DNA of 64,000 bases from Pogonophryne albipinna (Eukaryota > Chordata > Actinopteri > Perciformes > Artedidraconidae). Below, piece by piece: positions 22,607 through 34,500 of the stretch. The notes beneath the pieces were generated by a model that was given only the letters and a program-made list of their open reading frames with translations, had not been told where the DNA came from and searched no databases. Where the stretch lies: assembly GCA_028583405.1 (NCBI GenBank), contig CM053246.1, forward strand, positions 9,251,867 to 9,315,866, given 5' to 3'. The translations under genes and the position numbers were made by a program. Position 1 is the first letter of the stretch. Each line of letters opens with the position of its first letter.

Positions 22607-23637
22607 GCTGTGTATCCTGTGTAGCGCGAAATGGAAGAGCAAGAGCGCCTGAGATAAAAATATCCCCTATAATCTGTGTTTTTAATCATGTTGCAAGTAC
22701 ACATGGTGGTACAGCCCTGAGCTCACTGAGCCGGCAGGATCCCCTTCACATCCTCACACACCGCTATAATCCTCTCGTACTGTCACAACAGCTAAATCTG
22801 CCACCTGTGTCATACACGATCCTATTATCTCCCCTTTACAATCTAAACACCACTGGAGGTGCCTGACATCATGTTGCAGAGATAGACAGGTGCATCCTGT
22901 TTGAAAATCCCGTCACACCGGCTTTGCTGAATTTTGCCTTCCAGCCTATTTCACAGCTGATCCATCATGCATGTCAAGTGTGTCTGTTTAACCCACTAAA
23001 GGACACACTTGGCCTTCATTACACCACTTCCTGACTCCCAAAATGCTTTGCTCTCAAGTTTTGTTGCCGGCATGATTCTGGTTGTGTGTGGGTTGGGATG
23101 TTGGGTGTGCAGCAGAGCTTCAAATTGGCTCTCCTTGCCTTGCGTCGAGACCCCCAGTTTTCCGAGGTAATAGACATGCAAATAACAAGGTGGGGGGGGG
23201 GGCGTATGTGCTTATATTTCCAGGCGCCATTACGTCTCTCCGCTTGGTCAATAACATTATGGAAATGTGCCGTGGAGTCTTTGGGTCTCACTGTTTGAGT
23301 TGGATAACAAGGCAGTCCAATGAGCCTGTTAGCGCGGAGACAGTGACAGAATGAGGTGTTTGTATTGTCGCACAATGTATAGCAGCGGGAGGGGGAGACT
23401 GTAGAAGAAAGGCGGCGGGCGAAGTAAAAAGTACAAGTGATCAAAGTTTCACACTTCCCTGTTTACTCCATTTACCAAAGGAAACATGTGCAAACACATT
23501 TTCTCACTTTGTTTCCTCGCTGTCAAAGTTTCTGTTTGTCGAGTTTAATTGCTTATCAGAATCAACATCAGGCTGCAATTTGAATCCACTTGCATAAATA
23601 CGCTTATTTTGTTTGGGCTGAGGCATGCTTCAACACA
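22607..23637. other. Unique-looking sequence, no element found
   Basis: Balanced-composition sequence without inverted repeats, TSDs or retrotransposon motifs. Open frames at 23019-23444 (minus) and 23082-23354 (plus) overlap on opposite strands and show no domain. This could be intronic or intergenic single-copy DNA. Confidence 0.45.
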
Positions 23638-23638
23638 G

Positions 23639-23775
23639 CAGTGGTGGAGAAAGTATTCAGATGTTTTACTTGAGTTAAAGTACCAATACCACACTATAGA
23701 AATACCCAATTACAGGTAAAAGTACTGCAACTAGAATGGAACTTAAAGGAAGTATTTAAGTACAATGAGGAAAAT
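23639..23775 (+). repeat. Left fragment of a CAGTGGTGGA-type MITE
   Basis: Begins CAGTGGTGGAGAAAGTATTC and continues TTTTACTTGAGTTAAAGTAC, a phrase repeated in the short element at 54537-54665 and, complemented, at 55744-55895. No right terminus (…CACCACTG) was found before 24100, so the copy is truncated or decayed. Confidence 0.6.
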
Positions 23776-25340
23776 GCACAATTTTTTTATTATTTCAAAA
23801 AAAAAAAAAAAGTTAATCTTCTCATTAAAGAAGCTGAAACTATGATTTTGTTTTGCATACAATTGCAAGATTGCTGCCAATTAATTTGTATGCCAACCCA
23901 GCATGGTTTTAGAAACATAAATCAAATGTTGGATGGTCTATAGTATACCAAATAATGATAATTCAAGAGTTTTATCTAAGTTGTGTGTGTCAGAATCATA
24001 ATTTGTAAAGTAACTATGAAATAAATCTGTGAAATAATGTAAGTGGAGTTGTAATGAAGCTCTTGATGCTGGTTGTGAACAGAGACAACAAAAAGGAGTG
24101 TCTCAGGGATTTCCTTTATGATTTATTGTGAACTGAATTGAAATGTGAAGACAGATGCAAAGGCACCCATGTATTACTTGTTATTGAAAGGGGTGTGTGG
24201 TTTTAAAGAAAGGAAACAAACATAAGCATTATCTACCATTAAAGTCTAACAATTTACCACAACATTTTACAACTACTTCTAAACAGATAAAGGATTCCAC
24301 TTAATACAAATGTACTACTAAATCACTAACATAAACTACTATCTTTAAGTAACAACACACATCACTTACTTGTAGTCAAGGACGCACACAAACTCAACTG
24401 CTTAAGTTCCAACTCTCTACAAGTCAACAGCTAGAATACGAAAGGGGTGTGGTCTAGCTACAGGGAGAATGTCTCCACCCGTGCTATCTTTCCATTATGT
24501 GAGCAATCTGTACAGGAGCACAAATACACAATTATTTCCTAAATGTAGTATAGTAGAAGAATACAGTACTATAAAATGGAAATACTCGGGCAACCTTGCC
24601 ACAGACTTGTGGATTTTCCGATGCCGACAAATTAAGTTGTGGTTTATCTAGAGCGCGTTTTCCTTAATTGCCTTGGCATAATTATCGCCATTCTCAAGAC
24701 AATTTCCGCGCCCGGAGAGGTTTGTTTTGTCTGCCATTTCCGAAGTGCATGTGTGTAAGAATAGAGTCCAGTGGGAGATTTGAACATCTGTGTCTCACTG
24801 CCTCTGTATGCCCAGGAGAGAGCTGAGAATAGATGGTTTGCCTATAAGGAATGTGCTTCAGCAGGTGGAATATCAAAAGGAAGAAAATAAACGATATAAC
24901 ATATGGTTAACCTTGCAATTACTTATACTTTTGTACGGTTGCAGCTTGCAATGATTACACTTGAATAACGCCGTAATTATGTTGTCCTTCATGGGAGTAA
25001 GCATTTAAAGAAGACACATTGAAATAGAGAAAAGGTTGTTGTTAGGGCAGCTATTCTCAGACGGTTAGTCCTGTAAAATGTTTTTATTATTTACTTTTAC
25101 CCAAGAGGATACATATTGCAAGAATGGAAACTTTAAGGAGGATGTTTGCTGTATAGGACTATTATATAAGCTTCATTTAAAAAAACAAAAAAACGATATT
25201 AAGTTCTGTGAGATCGAGTGCATTTAAAATGTTTATTGATAAAGGTGTCATCAGTGAAGTAAAAAACTAAGTTGGCAGGCTTTGATATTTTGAAATATGT
25301 TCAACAGAATAAATAAGATGTGCTTTGATGTCTGTTTGAC
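23776..25340. other. No recognised element; unique-looking
   Basis: AT-rich with a poly-A run near 23800. The part around 24640-24800 (GGCATAATTATCGCCATTCT and GACAATTTCCGCGCCCGG) stands out as higher complexity than its surroundings. No coding signal. Confidence 0.4.
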
Positions 25341-25470
25341 CAGTGGTGGAAAGAAACTAGTATATTTACTATTGTTGTACTGTTCTTAAGTATGATGTTG
25401 AAGTTCTTGTTTAAAGTATTTTCATTAGAATCTACTTTATACTTTTGCTCCACTACATTTAAAAGGGAAA
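25341..25470 (+). repeat. Left fragment of a CAGTGGTGGA-type MITE
   Basis: Begins CAGTGGTGGAAAGAAACTAG and includes TATACTTTTGCTCCACTACA, matching the same small family as 23639 and 54537. No right end was seen before the L2 tail at 25524. Confidence 0.5.
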
Positions 25471-25523
25471 TAATGTAATGTGTGGGGGAGAGAAACTCTC
25501 TCTGGAGGGAACTTTTAAAATGT

Positions 25524-27685
25524 AAGGCAAGGCAAGTTTATTTATATAGCACTTTTCAACACAAGGCAATTCAAAGTGCTTTACAAAAAATGAAAGACAT
25601 TAAGAAAATGGCATTTAAAATCATTAAAAAGAAAAGCGAATAAAATAAACATTAAAAGAAAAAATACATGGATAAAAGTTACAGTGCAGTCTAAGATATG
25701 AATAGTTCAATTAAAAGCAGCGACAAAAAGAAAAGTCTTCAGCCTGGATTTAAAAGTAGTAAGAGTTGCAGTGGACCTGCAGGTTTCTGGGAGTTTGTTC
25801 CAGATATTTGGAGCATAACAACTGAACGCTGCTTTACCATGTTTAGTTCTGACTCTGGGGACAGAAAGCTGACCAGTCCCTGAAGACCTGAGAGATATGG
25901 ATGGTTCATCATTTAGCAGGAGGTCAGAAATGTATTTTGGGCCTAAACCATTCAGTGCTTTATAAACCAGCAGCAGTATTTTGAAATATATTCTTTGACA
26001 CACAGGAAGCCAGTATAAAGACTTCAGAACAGGAGTGATGTGATCCACTTTCTTAGTGTTAGTGAGGACTCGAGCAGCGGCGTTCTGAATCAGCTGCAGC
26101 TTTCTAATAGATTTTTTAGTGAGACCTGTGAAGACACCATTGCAGTAGTCCAGTCTACTGAAGATAAAAGCATGGACAAGTTTTTCCAAATCCTGCTGTG
26201 ACATTAGTCTTTTAATCCTAGATATGTTCTTTAGGTGATAGTAGGCTGATTTAGTAACTGTTTTAATGTGACTGTTGAAACTCAGGTCAGAGTCCATGAC
26301 TACACCTAGATTTCTGGCTTTATCTGTTGTTTTGAACATTGCAGACTGAAGCTCAGCGCTAACTTTTATACGTTCTGCCTTGGCTCCAAAAACCATTACC
26401 TCAGTTTTATCTTTGTTTAATTGGAGAAAGTTCTGACACATCCAGTCATTGATTTGTTCAATGCACTTACTCAGTGTTTGAATTGGAGCATAGTCTCCTG
26501 GTGAAATTGTTACGTAAATTTGTGTGTCATCCGCATAGCTATGGTAACTTGTTTTGTTGTTCTTCATTATCTGAGCCAGTGGTAGCATGTAGACGTTAAA
26601 GAGAAGAGGCCCCAAGATGGAGCCTTGCGGTACCTCACATGTCATATTTGTCAACTCAGATGTGTATTTACCTATAGAAACAAAGTTGTTTCTGTCCTTT
26701 AAGTAGGATTCAAACCAATTTAGAACTGTTTCCGAAAGTCCCACCCAGTTTTCCAGTCGGTCTAGTAATATGCTGTGGTCAACAGTGTCAAACGCAGCAC
26801 TGAGATCTAATAATACTAACACTGAAGTTCTGCCACTGTCTGTGTTTAAGTGGATGTCATTAAAGACCTTTACAAGAGCAGTCTCAGTGCTGTGGTTTGG
26901 ACGAAAGCCTGACTGGAACACATCCAAACAGTTATTTAAATGCAAGAAGTTACTCAACTGTTGAAAAACAACTTTTTCAATGATTTTACCTAGAAATGGG
27001 AGGTTTGATATGGGCCTGTAATTGTTCATTACTGAAGCATCTAGATTATTCTTTTTTAAGAGCGGTTTAATGACTGCAGTTTTCAGGGCCTGTGGAAAAA
27101 TACCTGAGTGAAGAGATTTGTTTACTATATGAAGTAGATCTGAGGCCATGCAAGGCAAAACATCTTTGAAAAATCCTGTTGGAATAATATCAAGGCAGCA
27201 GGAGGAGGATTTCAGAAGTAGAATAATGTCCTCTAGGTTTTTATCATTAATCTGATGGAATTGTGTCATGGTGTTTGAATTGATGTTAAGTGGACACAGA
27301 GACAACACATTTGCTGTTCCTGATGCAGAGGCACTGACTCTTTTTTCTGTTTTCACGGTCATGGCCTTTCTCCATGGAGATATTTTCTTGCCAGACACTT
27401 CCTTTACCTTAGTTGGAGCAATGGCATCTATAACATTTTTAATTTTTGAATTAAAACGATCTACAAGCTCATTTACTGAGATGTTAGCAGGGGCAAGTGT
27501 GGAAGAAAAATTCTGAGTAAACATTTCCCTAGTATTTTCAGTTAAATATCGCTTTGTGGTTACCTCTTGTGAACAGAAATAGAGCTCTCAAAGAAAACAC
27601 AGGAATGGTCAGAGAGTGCAACATCAGTCACCACAACCTTAGAGAGATTCAGAGCCTTTGAGATAATTAAGTCCAGAGTGTGCCC
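25524..27685 (-). mobile_element. L2 LINE copy B/D, 3' portion
   Basis: Minus-strand L2 beginning at its (TTGCC)n tail near 25524. It runs upstream to about 27685, where the sequence reads into GAGTGTGCCC and is cut by another L2. The missing upstream part (…TTATTGTGCGTGGGCTCC…) resumes at 38256 in the same orientation, so 25524-27685 and 38256 to about 39085 are one element split by insertion of copy C. Relative to copies A and C it also lacks about 300 bp between the endonuclease and reverse transcriptase, and a short stretch near 27565. Confidence 0.88.
25707..27524 (-). pseudogene. L2 ORF2 fragment with in-frame linker deletion
   Basis: An open 605-codon frame covering the end of the linker, the whole reverse transcriptase and the C-terminus. 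[16 protein letters not shown] and [16 protein letters not shown] are intact and the catalytic YADD is at residues 330-333. Compared with copy A, about 96 residues between KTEKRV and [10 protein letters not shown] are missing without loss of frame. The conserved Gly of GVPQG reads Glu (EVPQG). The endonuclease part lies beyond the insertion, at 38486-38977, and carries its own stop. The start codon given is only the first methionine in the open frame. Confidence 0.85.
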
Positions 27686-27937
27686 TGGTATATCTTATCT
27701 TTCTTACAGTGCAGATGCTTTTCTGCTTGCTCCTGCCTCTGCTTACTTTTTATGCTGATTTTCCTATTCTTATTCTCTGAAAACTTCGAGCAGCGGCTCC
27801 TGGACATTAACTTATCACTGGGACAGTTAATCTTTGTAAATAGACGGAGGGTTTCAGCCATATTTCAACATTTTTACGACGACCTCAGTCTTACAGTAGC
27901 GTGGCCTAGCAACAGCTAAAGCCTGGTAGGCTACTGC

Positions 27938-29119
27938 ATGCTAGTTGGTAGCAAAATGCCTCCGTTCTCTAAAGATGACTTCCACAAACTGATACAGAAG
28001 ATCGATGTGTTGGAAATGAAAGTGCAACGGTTGGAAGTTAACGTGGAAGTGAATGGACTATGTCGTGGGAATGACACCACTTTACCAGTGTTGCAAAATA
28101 ATGGAGAAGGGTATGCTAACTCACAGCTAGTTAGCAGCTACAAGGATTCCAAGGAACAGGAGGGCTGTGTACCGGGTAATAAATCTACAAGTGGTAGTCC
28201 TCCCTGGAACTCTCTGGGTGCAAAGCCTAAGAGTAAATCATTTCCATGGGATTTGGGAGGACGGATAACAGGCAGAGGACGGATAACAGGCAGAGCCCAG
28301 CGCTCTGAAATCTGTGATGCGACCGGCTGGCCTGCATTGTTATCACCCAGGACGAGCGCCTCTTCAACCCCTATTCATACTAGGAAACAGCAGTGGACAG
28401 CTGCTAAAGGGAGAATTACAAACAATCCTCCTAAACCACCAAGTGTGCCAATCCAGAACAGATACGCTCCGCTGACCGAGAACCGGAGATCTCTTTCTGA
28501 TGACCTGGATAACCTGTCCTCTTCACACAGCAGGGTAAGGACCAATAGCTACTCCAAAAGTAAAAGGCTAGAGGGAAAGCTAACTACTGGGCCTGAAACT
28601 CTGATTGTGGGTGACTCTGCTGTAAGAGATGTAAAAGGTCTGTGTAGTAAGAACAACACCAAAGTACTCTGTTTTCCCAAGGATGTGGTCTCTGACTTGG
28701 CTGAGAAGATCCTGCATATTGGGACTGAACATCAGAATGTGGTACTGCACATTGGAACAAATGATGTTGTGAAACAACAGTCAGAAGTGCTGAAAGAAGA
28801 CTTTACATGTTTGTTGGAAACTGTCAGCTCTCTAAATGCAGAGGTGTTCATCAGTGGCCCTCTACCGCCAGTCAGAAGAGGAGTGGAGAGATTCAGCAGA
28901 TTGTTTGCACTGAACACCTGGCTTTCAACTGTCTGTACTGACCATTCTGTCAATTTTATTGACAATTCTAACTTTTTCTGGGATCGCAGACATCTTTTCA
29001 AGGCAAATGGAGTTTGCCTGAACAAGTCAGGAGTGAAATTGTTTATCTCTAACATATTCAACTGCCTGAGTCATCAATCTGTTCCCTCTGCCAAGGACAA
29101 GCGGCAAGAGGAATCATAA
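27938..29119 (+). CDS. L2 ORF1 protein with SGNH-hydrolase-like domain
   Basis: A 393-codon open frame of a LINE ORF1. Residues about 14-40 (LIQKIDVLEMKVQRLEVNVE) suggest a short coiled coil, then a low-complexity basic/proline-rich middle with a duplicated RITGRG unit. The C-terminal half matches SGNH/GDSL esterase logic: GDSAVRD with the nucleophile-position Ser227, the G273-T-N-D276 block, and a final NGVCLNKSG block. In CR1/L2 esterase ORF1 proteins the last block normally carries Asp-x-x-His; here these positions are Asn357 and Cys360, so the catalytic His and Asp appear lost. The role of this domain in retrotransposition (RNA or membrane association) is not settled. An earlier in-frame ATG is not seen; MPPFSK six residues in is an alternative start. 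Confidence 0.8.
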   Translation: MLVGSKMPPFSKDDFHKLIQKIDVLEMKVQRLEVNVEVNGLCRGNDTTLPVLQNNGEGYANSQLVSSYKDSKEQEGCVPGNKSTSGSPPWNSLGAKPKSKSFPWDLGGRITGRGRITGRAQRSEICDATGWPALLSPRTSASSTPIHTRKQQWTAAKGRITNNPPKPPSVPIQNRYAPLTENRRSLSDDLDNLSSSHSRVRTNSYSKSKRLEGKLTTGPETLIVGDSAVRDVKGLCSKNNTKVLCFPKDVVSDLAEKILHIGTEHQNVVLHIGTNDVVKQQSEVLKEDFTCLLETVSSLNAEVFISGPLPPVRRGVERFSRLFALNTWLSTVCTDHSVNFIDNSNFFWDRRHLFKANGVCLNKSGVKLFISNIFNCLSHQSVPSAKDKRQEES

Positions 29120-29552
29120 CAGGAGAAAGACACAACACATCGCGCAGAAAACCCTGAAGAATTATCACTGCACCCGCCTGAGGAATGTTCTGATTATGGG
29201 AGACAAATGAGACACATGGAGGAGTCTCCACTGCCCGTCACCCCCCCCTGTCAACGCCTTTGAGGATACTCCGTTCACCCTTTCACCCTCGCACACCCTC
29301 CTGGAGATCGTTGAACACATGAAGGAGATACAGAGGGTTGGCACCGATTCCTTCCTGGAGTTCAATAACCAAACTAAGGCGATACGCAGGGCTGGCAGCA
29401 TGTCCTTTACCCCCGCTCCTCAACGACGCCCACCAAAATCACTGAAGCAGAGACGCACACCATCTCCCCCGTCTTCATCAAGAAAGCATCTGCAGTCTCT
29501 GAAGCCTGATAAGGATGTGTGTGTACAAAATGCAACAAACTCTTACTGATAT
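29120..29552 (+). pseudogene. L2 ORF1 3' extension or inter-ORF coding relic
   Basis: After the ORF1 stop the sequence still looks coding. One frame reads ECSDYGRQMRHMEESPLPVT up to a run of seven C (about 29242), and after a shift at that run another reads VNAFEDTPFTLSPSHTLLEI, continuing through the 29319-29549 frame with VGTDSFLEFNNQTKAIRRAG. This suggests the ancestral ORF1 was longer, or had a second small ORF, and was broken by a stop at 29117-29119 and a slip in the C run. Copy B/D keeps only the last few bases of this region. Confidence 0.5.
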
Positions 29553-31003
29553 GTGCTGGGTCCAGGCTCAAGGGCGTATGGCACTCTCAACTCTTTCCAG
29601 GACATGCCGGGGCCCTGCCTGCCTATAGCTTTGTTGATATCTGTGTTGATAGGTAATAGATTAAGAGCCGTGAATCATCTTAGACACAGGAAGCGCTCAA
29701 ACGTTTGTGTGAGTTTATCTAATTTAGCAGTGATTCCATGTCAGCCACAGCTTGTTACAAAAAACATGACTGATAGTGTGTTTAACAAACTTAAACTAGC
29801 TTTATTAAATGTCAGGTCTTTGGCAGGAAAAACATTTTTAATCAATGATTTTATCACTGAGCACAATCTCGATTTTATGTTTTTAACAGAAACTTGGATT
29901 GAACAAAATAACAGTGCAGCTGTTCTTATCGAATCAACCCCTCCCAACTTTAGTTTTATGAGTCAGGAAAGAATGCATAAGAAAGGGGGTGGAGTTACTA
30001 TTCTGTTCAATGATTCCCTTCAATACAGGAAGACATCTTATGGGAACTTTGATTCTTTTGAATATGTGGCCCTTCAGCTGAAATGCTCCTCTCGAGCTCT
30101 GTTCCTAAATATCTATAGACCACCCAAATACTGTGCAAGCTTTTTTGATGACTTTACTGAACTGCTGTCTATAGTGTGTATTGACTTTGACCGTCTAGTC
30201 ATTGTTGGTGATTTTAACATCCATGTTGACAACCCCCAGGACAGAGGGGCTAAAGAACTGTTTTGTGTTCTTGATAACTATGGACTGACTCAGCATGTGA
30301 CGGAGCCCATGCACAATAAGGGGCACACTCTGGACTTAATTATCTCAAAGGGTCTGAATATCTCTAAGGTTGTGGTGACTGATGTTGCACTCTCTGACCA
30401 TTCCTGTGTTTTCTTTGAGAGCTCTATTTCTGTTCACAAAAATGTTCAAAAAGAGATAACCACAAAGCGATATTTAACTGAAAATACTAGGGAAATGTTT
30501 ACTCAGAATTTTTCTTCCACACTTGCCCCTACTAACATCTCAGTAAATGAGCTAGTAGATCATTTTAATTCAAAAATTAAAAATGTTATAGATGCCATTG
30601 CTCCAACTAAGGTAAAGGAAGTGACCGGGAAGAAAATATCTCCATGGAGAAAGGCCATGACCGTGAAAACAGAAAAAAGAGAATGTCGAAAAGCTGAACG
30701 CAGGTGGCGAAAAACAAATCTCCAGGTGCACTTTGAAATCTATAAAGAGATACTTGGCCTTTATAATTTGGAATTGAAAAACGCACGACAATCGTTCTTC
30801 TCTGACATCATTACCAAAAACAATGCACGTGCCTTGTTTGCTACCGTCGACAGACTAACTAACCCCCCCGTGTCAGTAGCCTCTGAATTTCTATCCACCA
30901 GGGCGTGCAATGATTTTGCCTCCTTTTTCACTGACAAAATTCTGAAAATCAGACAAGCAGTCAGTGCCTCTGCATCAGGTACAGCAAATGTGTTGTCTCT
31001 GTG
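29553..31003 (+). pseudogene. L2 ORF2, 5' part: AP endonuclease and linker (copy C)
   Basis: An open frame until the Gypsy insertion. Endonuclease landmarks: LALLNVRSL with N86, LTETW with E113, VGDFNIHVD with D220 and N222, and SDHSCVFF with D282-H283, all intact, so the AP-type nuclease that nicks target DNA appears complete. The linker continues to [14 protein letters not shown], where the Gypsy LTR begins; beyond that the frame reads into LTR sequence until a stop at 31122-31124, giving a meaningless tail. The remainder of ORF2 starts at 36458 after one copy of the TSD. The ATG at 29767 (MTDSVFN) is an alternative start. Confidence 0.85.
30999..31003. other. Gypsy target-site duplication CTGTG, left copy
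   Basis: CTGTG lies immediately before the 5' LTR and is repeated at 36453-36457 immediately after the 3' LTR. The uninterrupted L2 copy A has the single sequence TGTCTCTGTGTCCACTT at the equivalent site, confirming a 5-bp duplication. Confidence 0.95.
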
Positions 31004-31515
31004 TGTGGTGGTTGTATTCTCCAGCCACCTCCCTTGTGTGTGTTTTCCCTTTCCTGTCTGTGTGGGCGTGGTGCCTGTCACTCCTGGCTCCCGGCTCAAA
31101 TCTCCACCTGCTGCAATCAGTTGAGCACCCTCCTCTGCGACACACCTGTTTTCCATCAACCATTACAAATGGCATATCAGCAGAGGCTCCACAACCTGTC
31201 AGCGCCAGATCGTTGTTAAACCCCAGTGGTAAACTCTCAGCCTTCACAGCCTTCCTAGAAAAGGTTACGATTTCCGCTACACCTGAATATTATTATTACC
31301 TGTTCTTCTTGTGCTCCAGGACTACTCTCCAGTGGATTACTCTCCAGTGGATTACTCTCCAGTGGATTACTCTCCGTGGATTACTCTCCAGTGGATTACT
31401 CTCCAGTGGATACTCTCCAGCCGGATTACTCTCCACGCTCCTTCTCCTCCAAATAAAAACCTTTGTAACCACACTGCCGTGTCCTGCGTTTGGGTCCTCT
31501 CAGATAACCATAACA
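31004..31515 (+). repeat. Gypsy 5' LTR (512 bp)
   Basis: Starts TGTGGTGGTTGTATTCTCC and ends CAGATAACCATAACA. Toward its 3' end it holds a degenerate 15-bp minisatellite (GTGGATTACTCTCCA; three regular units before a 14-bp variant, then four more variants, about 31320-31440). An AATAAA signal follows in CCAAATAAAAACC near 31450, consistent with the R region's poly(A) signal. Confidence 0.95.
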
Positions 31516-31531
31516 GAACGATCTGGCCAGT

Positions 31532-34500
31532 ATGGACCCAGCGGACACCGGCTACCAGGCCAAAACTACGGACGAACTCTGCCAAGCCCTGGCCAGTCAA
31601 GGCGCTCTCGTGGGGCATCAGGATACAGTTCTCCGTGAGGCAATGGAGACTCTCCGGAATCTCTCCGTTAATATGCAAAGGATCGGCACGCAGGTAGAAC
31701 TGCTCACCTCACAGGCTTTTCCTCCGCAGCCCGCGGCACAGCCGACAGCCCCTCCCCCCCCTCCTGCCGCATTCCTCCATCAGCTACGAGAGGCTGTCAT
31801 TCCCACACCTGAGCGATACGCTGGAGATTTGGGTATTTGTAGAGCCTTTTTGTTCCAGTGTACGTTAGTTTTTGAGCAGCAGCCTAGTACTTATCACACA
31901 GATGGGGCTAGGGTAGCCTATGTAATGAGTCTGTTGAGGGGGAGGGCTTTAGATTGGGCTACAGCTGTTAGGGAGAGCCAGCCACAAATTTGCTGGTCAT
32001 ACGATACTTTCATTTCCGAAATGAAAAAAGTTTTTGATCACCCGGTACGGGGGAGGGACGCTGCTAGGCGCCTTCTTTCTCTCCGGCAGGGCTCCCGTAG
32101 TGTAGCCGAATTTTCAGTCGAGTTTAGAACAGTGGCTTCCGACTCACGCTGGAATAACGAGCCACTACAGGATGCTTTTCTTCAGGGGCTGAACGAAGCA
32201 ATTAAAGACGAGCTAGCGGCTAGGGATGATCCAGGTAGCTTGGATAATTTAATTGCCACAGCCATTAAGATTGATAATCGCCTCAGAGAGAGACGTAGGG
32301 ATAGGACTAGCCGTCACTCCAATCCCAGCGACTTCTCACTTGATCCCCAAATTGGCACTGCCACTACCCCAATCCCCCGATCTTTCCCGACTCCTTACTC
32401 AGGCTCATCCCATGGAGATGAGCCCATGCAAGTGGGAAGGGCCCGCCTCTCACCATCTGAGCGTGCTAGAAGGATCCACGCTGGGGAATGTGTTTATTGC
32501 AGCCAAACCAGTCATCTCGTTTCCTCCTGTCCTAGTCTGCCAAAAAGGTCAGGCTCGTCAGTAGCTGTGGGGATTCTGGCGAGCCCTTCCTCCTCTCTCA
32601 ACCCCCGACCCAGAACGCAGCTAGAAGCCATGCTTTGCTGCAACCAACAGTCCCTACCCCTGCTCGCCTTAGTGGACTCGGGGGCGGATGAGAATTTTTT
32701 GGACATTGACATTGCAGCTCAGGCAGGAATTTCCTGCGAAGTGTTAGATTCACCTCTTAGTGCTAATGCTCTAAATGGAAAATTCCTGGCCCAAGTCACT
32801 CACCGCACCAAGCCGGTAAACCTCATTCTGTCTGGAAACCATCGTGAGTTTATTCAGTTTCACCTAATTTCCTCACCTCAGGCCCCCATAGTGTTGGGCC
32901 ATCCCTGGTTAAGAACACACAACCCCCAGATTGATTGGGTAACTGGCAAGATCATTAGTTGGAGTTCTTTTTGCTTATCCTCATGCCTGCAGTCTGCCCT
33001 ACCGCCAGCAGAGGCCGCCTCGCCACCACTCAAGATCGAGCCGCCTGACCTGTCATCTGTTCCCACTGAATATCATCACCTAGGAGAGGTGTTCAGTAAA
33101 CAGCGAGCTCTTTCTCTTCCTCCTCATCGACCCTACGACTGTCCCATTGACCTCCTTTCCGGGGCCCCTCTGCCTTCCTCACGTCTGTTCAACCTGTCTC
33201 GCCCTGAGAGAAAATCCATGGAGAATTACATCCATGACTCCCTGGCTGCCGGTGTCATTCGGCCATCCTCCTCCCCGGTCGGTGCTGGGTTTTTCTTCGT
33301 CTCCAAGAAGGACCGCTCACTGCGGCCCTGCATTGATTACAGGGGTCTCAATGCCATTACTGTAAAAAACAAATACCCACTACCCCTCATTAACTCCGCC
33401 TTTGAACCCCTCCAGGAAGCCACAATCTTTTCCAAACTGGACCTCCGCAATGCCTACCACCTCGTCAGAATCCGAGAAGGGGACGAGTGGAAGACGGCCT
33501 TTAACACACCACTCGGTCACTTCGAGTATCTGGTGATGCCTTTTGGACTGACGAATGCCCCTGCAGTCTTTCAGTCGATGGTGAACGATGTGCTACGTGA
33601 CCTCCTCAACCGGTCAGTCTTTGTCTACCTGGATGACATCCTCATATTCTCTCGTAAAAAGGAGGAGCACATTATCCATGTCAGGCAGGTGCTGCAGAGA
33701 CTCCTGGAGAACAGACTCTTTGTAAAGGCGGAGAAATGCGAATTCCATGTAAACACAGTCTCATTCCTGGGCTACATCGTTGAGGAAGGAAAGCTTAGAT
33801 CCGACCCTGAGAAGATCCAAGCGGTGGCGGGGTGGCCCAAACCAACCTCAGTCAAACTGCTTCAACAGTTTCTTGGTTTCGCCAATTTCTATCGGCGCTT
33901 CATCAGGGACTACAGCAGAGTGGCGGGTCCTTTAACCAGACTCACTTCCCCCACAACTGGCTTTTCCTGGACCCCAGAGTGCGATGCAGCCTTTTCAGAG
34001 CTAAAGAGACTCTTCACCACTGCCCCTGTGCTCATCCACCCTGATCCCTCTCGCCAGTTCACTGTGGAGGTCGATGCCTCCAACACCGGGGTAGGAGCAG
34101 TTCTTTCCCAGCGCTCGGAACGAGACCAAAAATTGCATCCTTGTGCATTTTTCTCTCGCCGCCTCACCCCAGCTGAGAAGAACTATGACGTGGGTAACAG
34201 AGAGCTGCTGGCTGTCAAACTTGCCCTAGAGGAGTGGAGGCACTGGCTGGAGGGAGCTGAACTCCCTTTTATTGTATGGACGGACCACAAGAACCTGGCG
34301 TACATCCAATCTGCCAAGCGCCTTAACTCCCGTCAGGCTCGATGGGCCCTGTATTTCGGCCGCTTCTCATTTACCCTCACCTACCGTCCAGGGTCACGGA
34401 ACCTCAAGCCTGACGCCCTCTCTCGCCAGTTCGCTTCCGATGGACCAGCTGCCAGTCCAGACACTATCCTGCCTGCCTCCTGCGTGGTGGGGGCTGTTAC

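Noticed and set aside
23019..23444. 141-codon minus-strand frame opposite a 90-codon plus-strand frame
   Set aside because: Opposite-strand overlap with no domain on either strand. I could not support either.
31516..31531. tRNA primer-binding site after the Gypsy 5' LTR
   Set aside because: GAACGATCTGGCCAGT does not begin with the usual TGG, and I could not match it confidently to a tRNA 3' end.
30964..31638. Open frames across the Gypsy 5' LTR
   Set aside because: They translate LTR and minisatellite DNA (repeats of DYSPV or QWITL) and have no domains.
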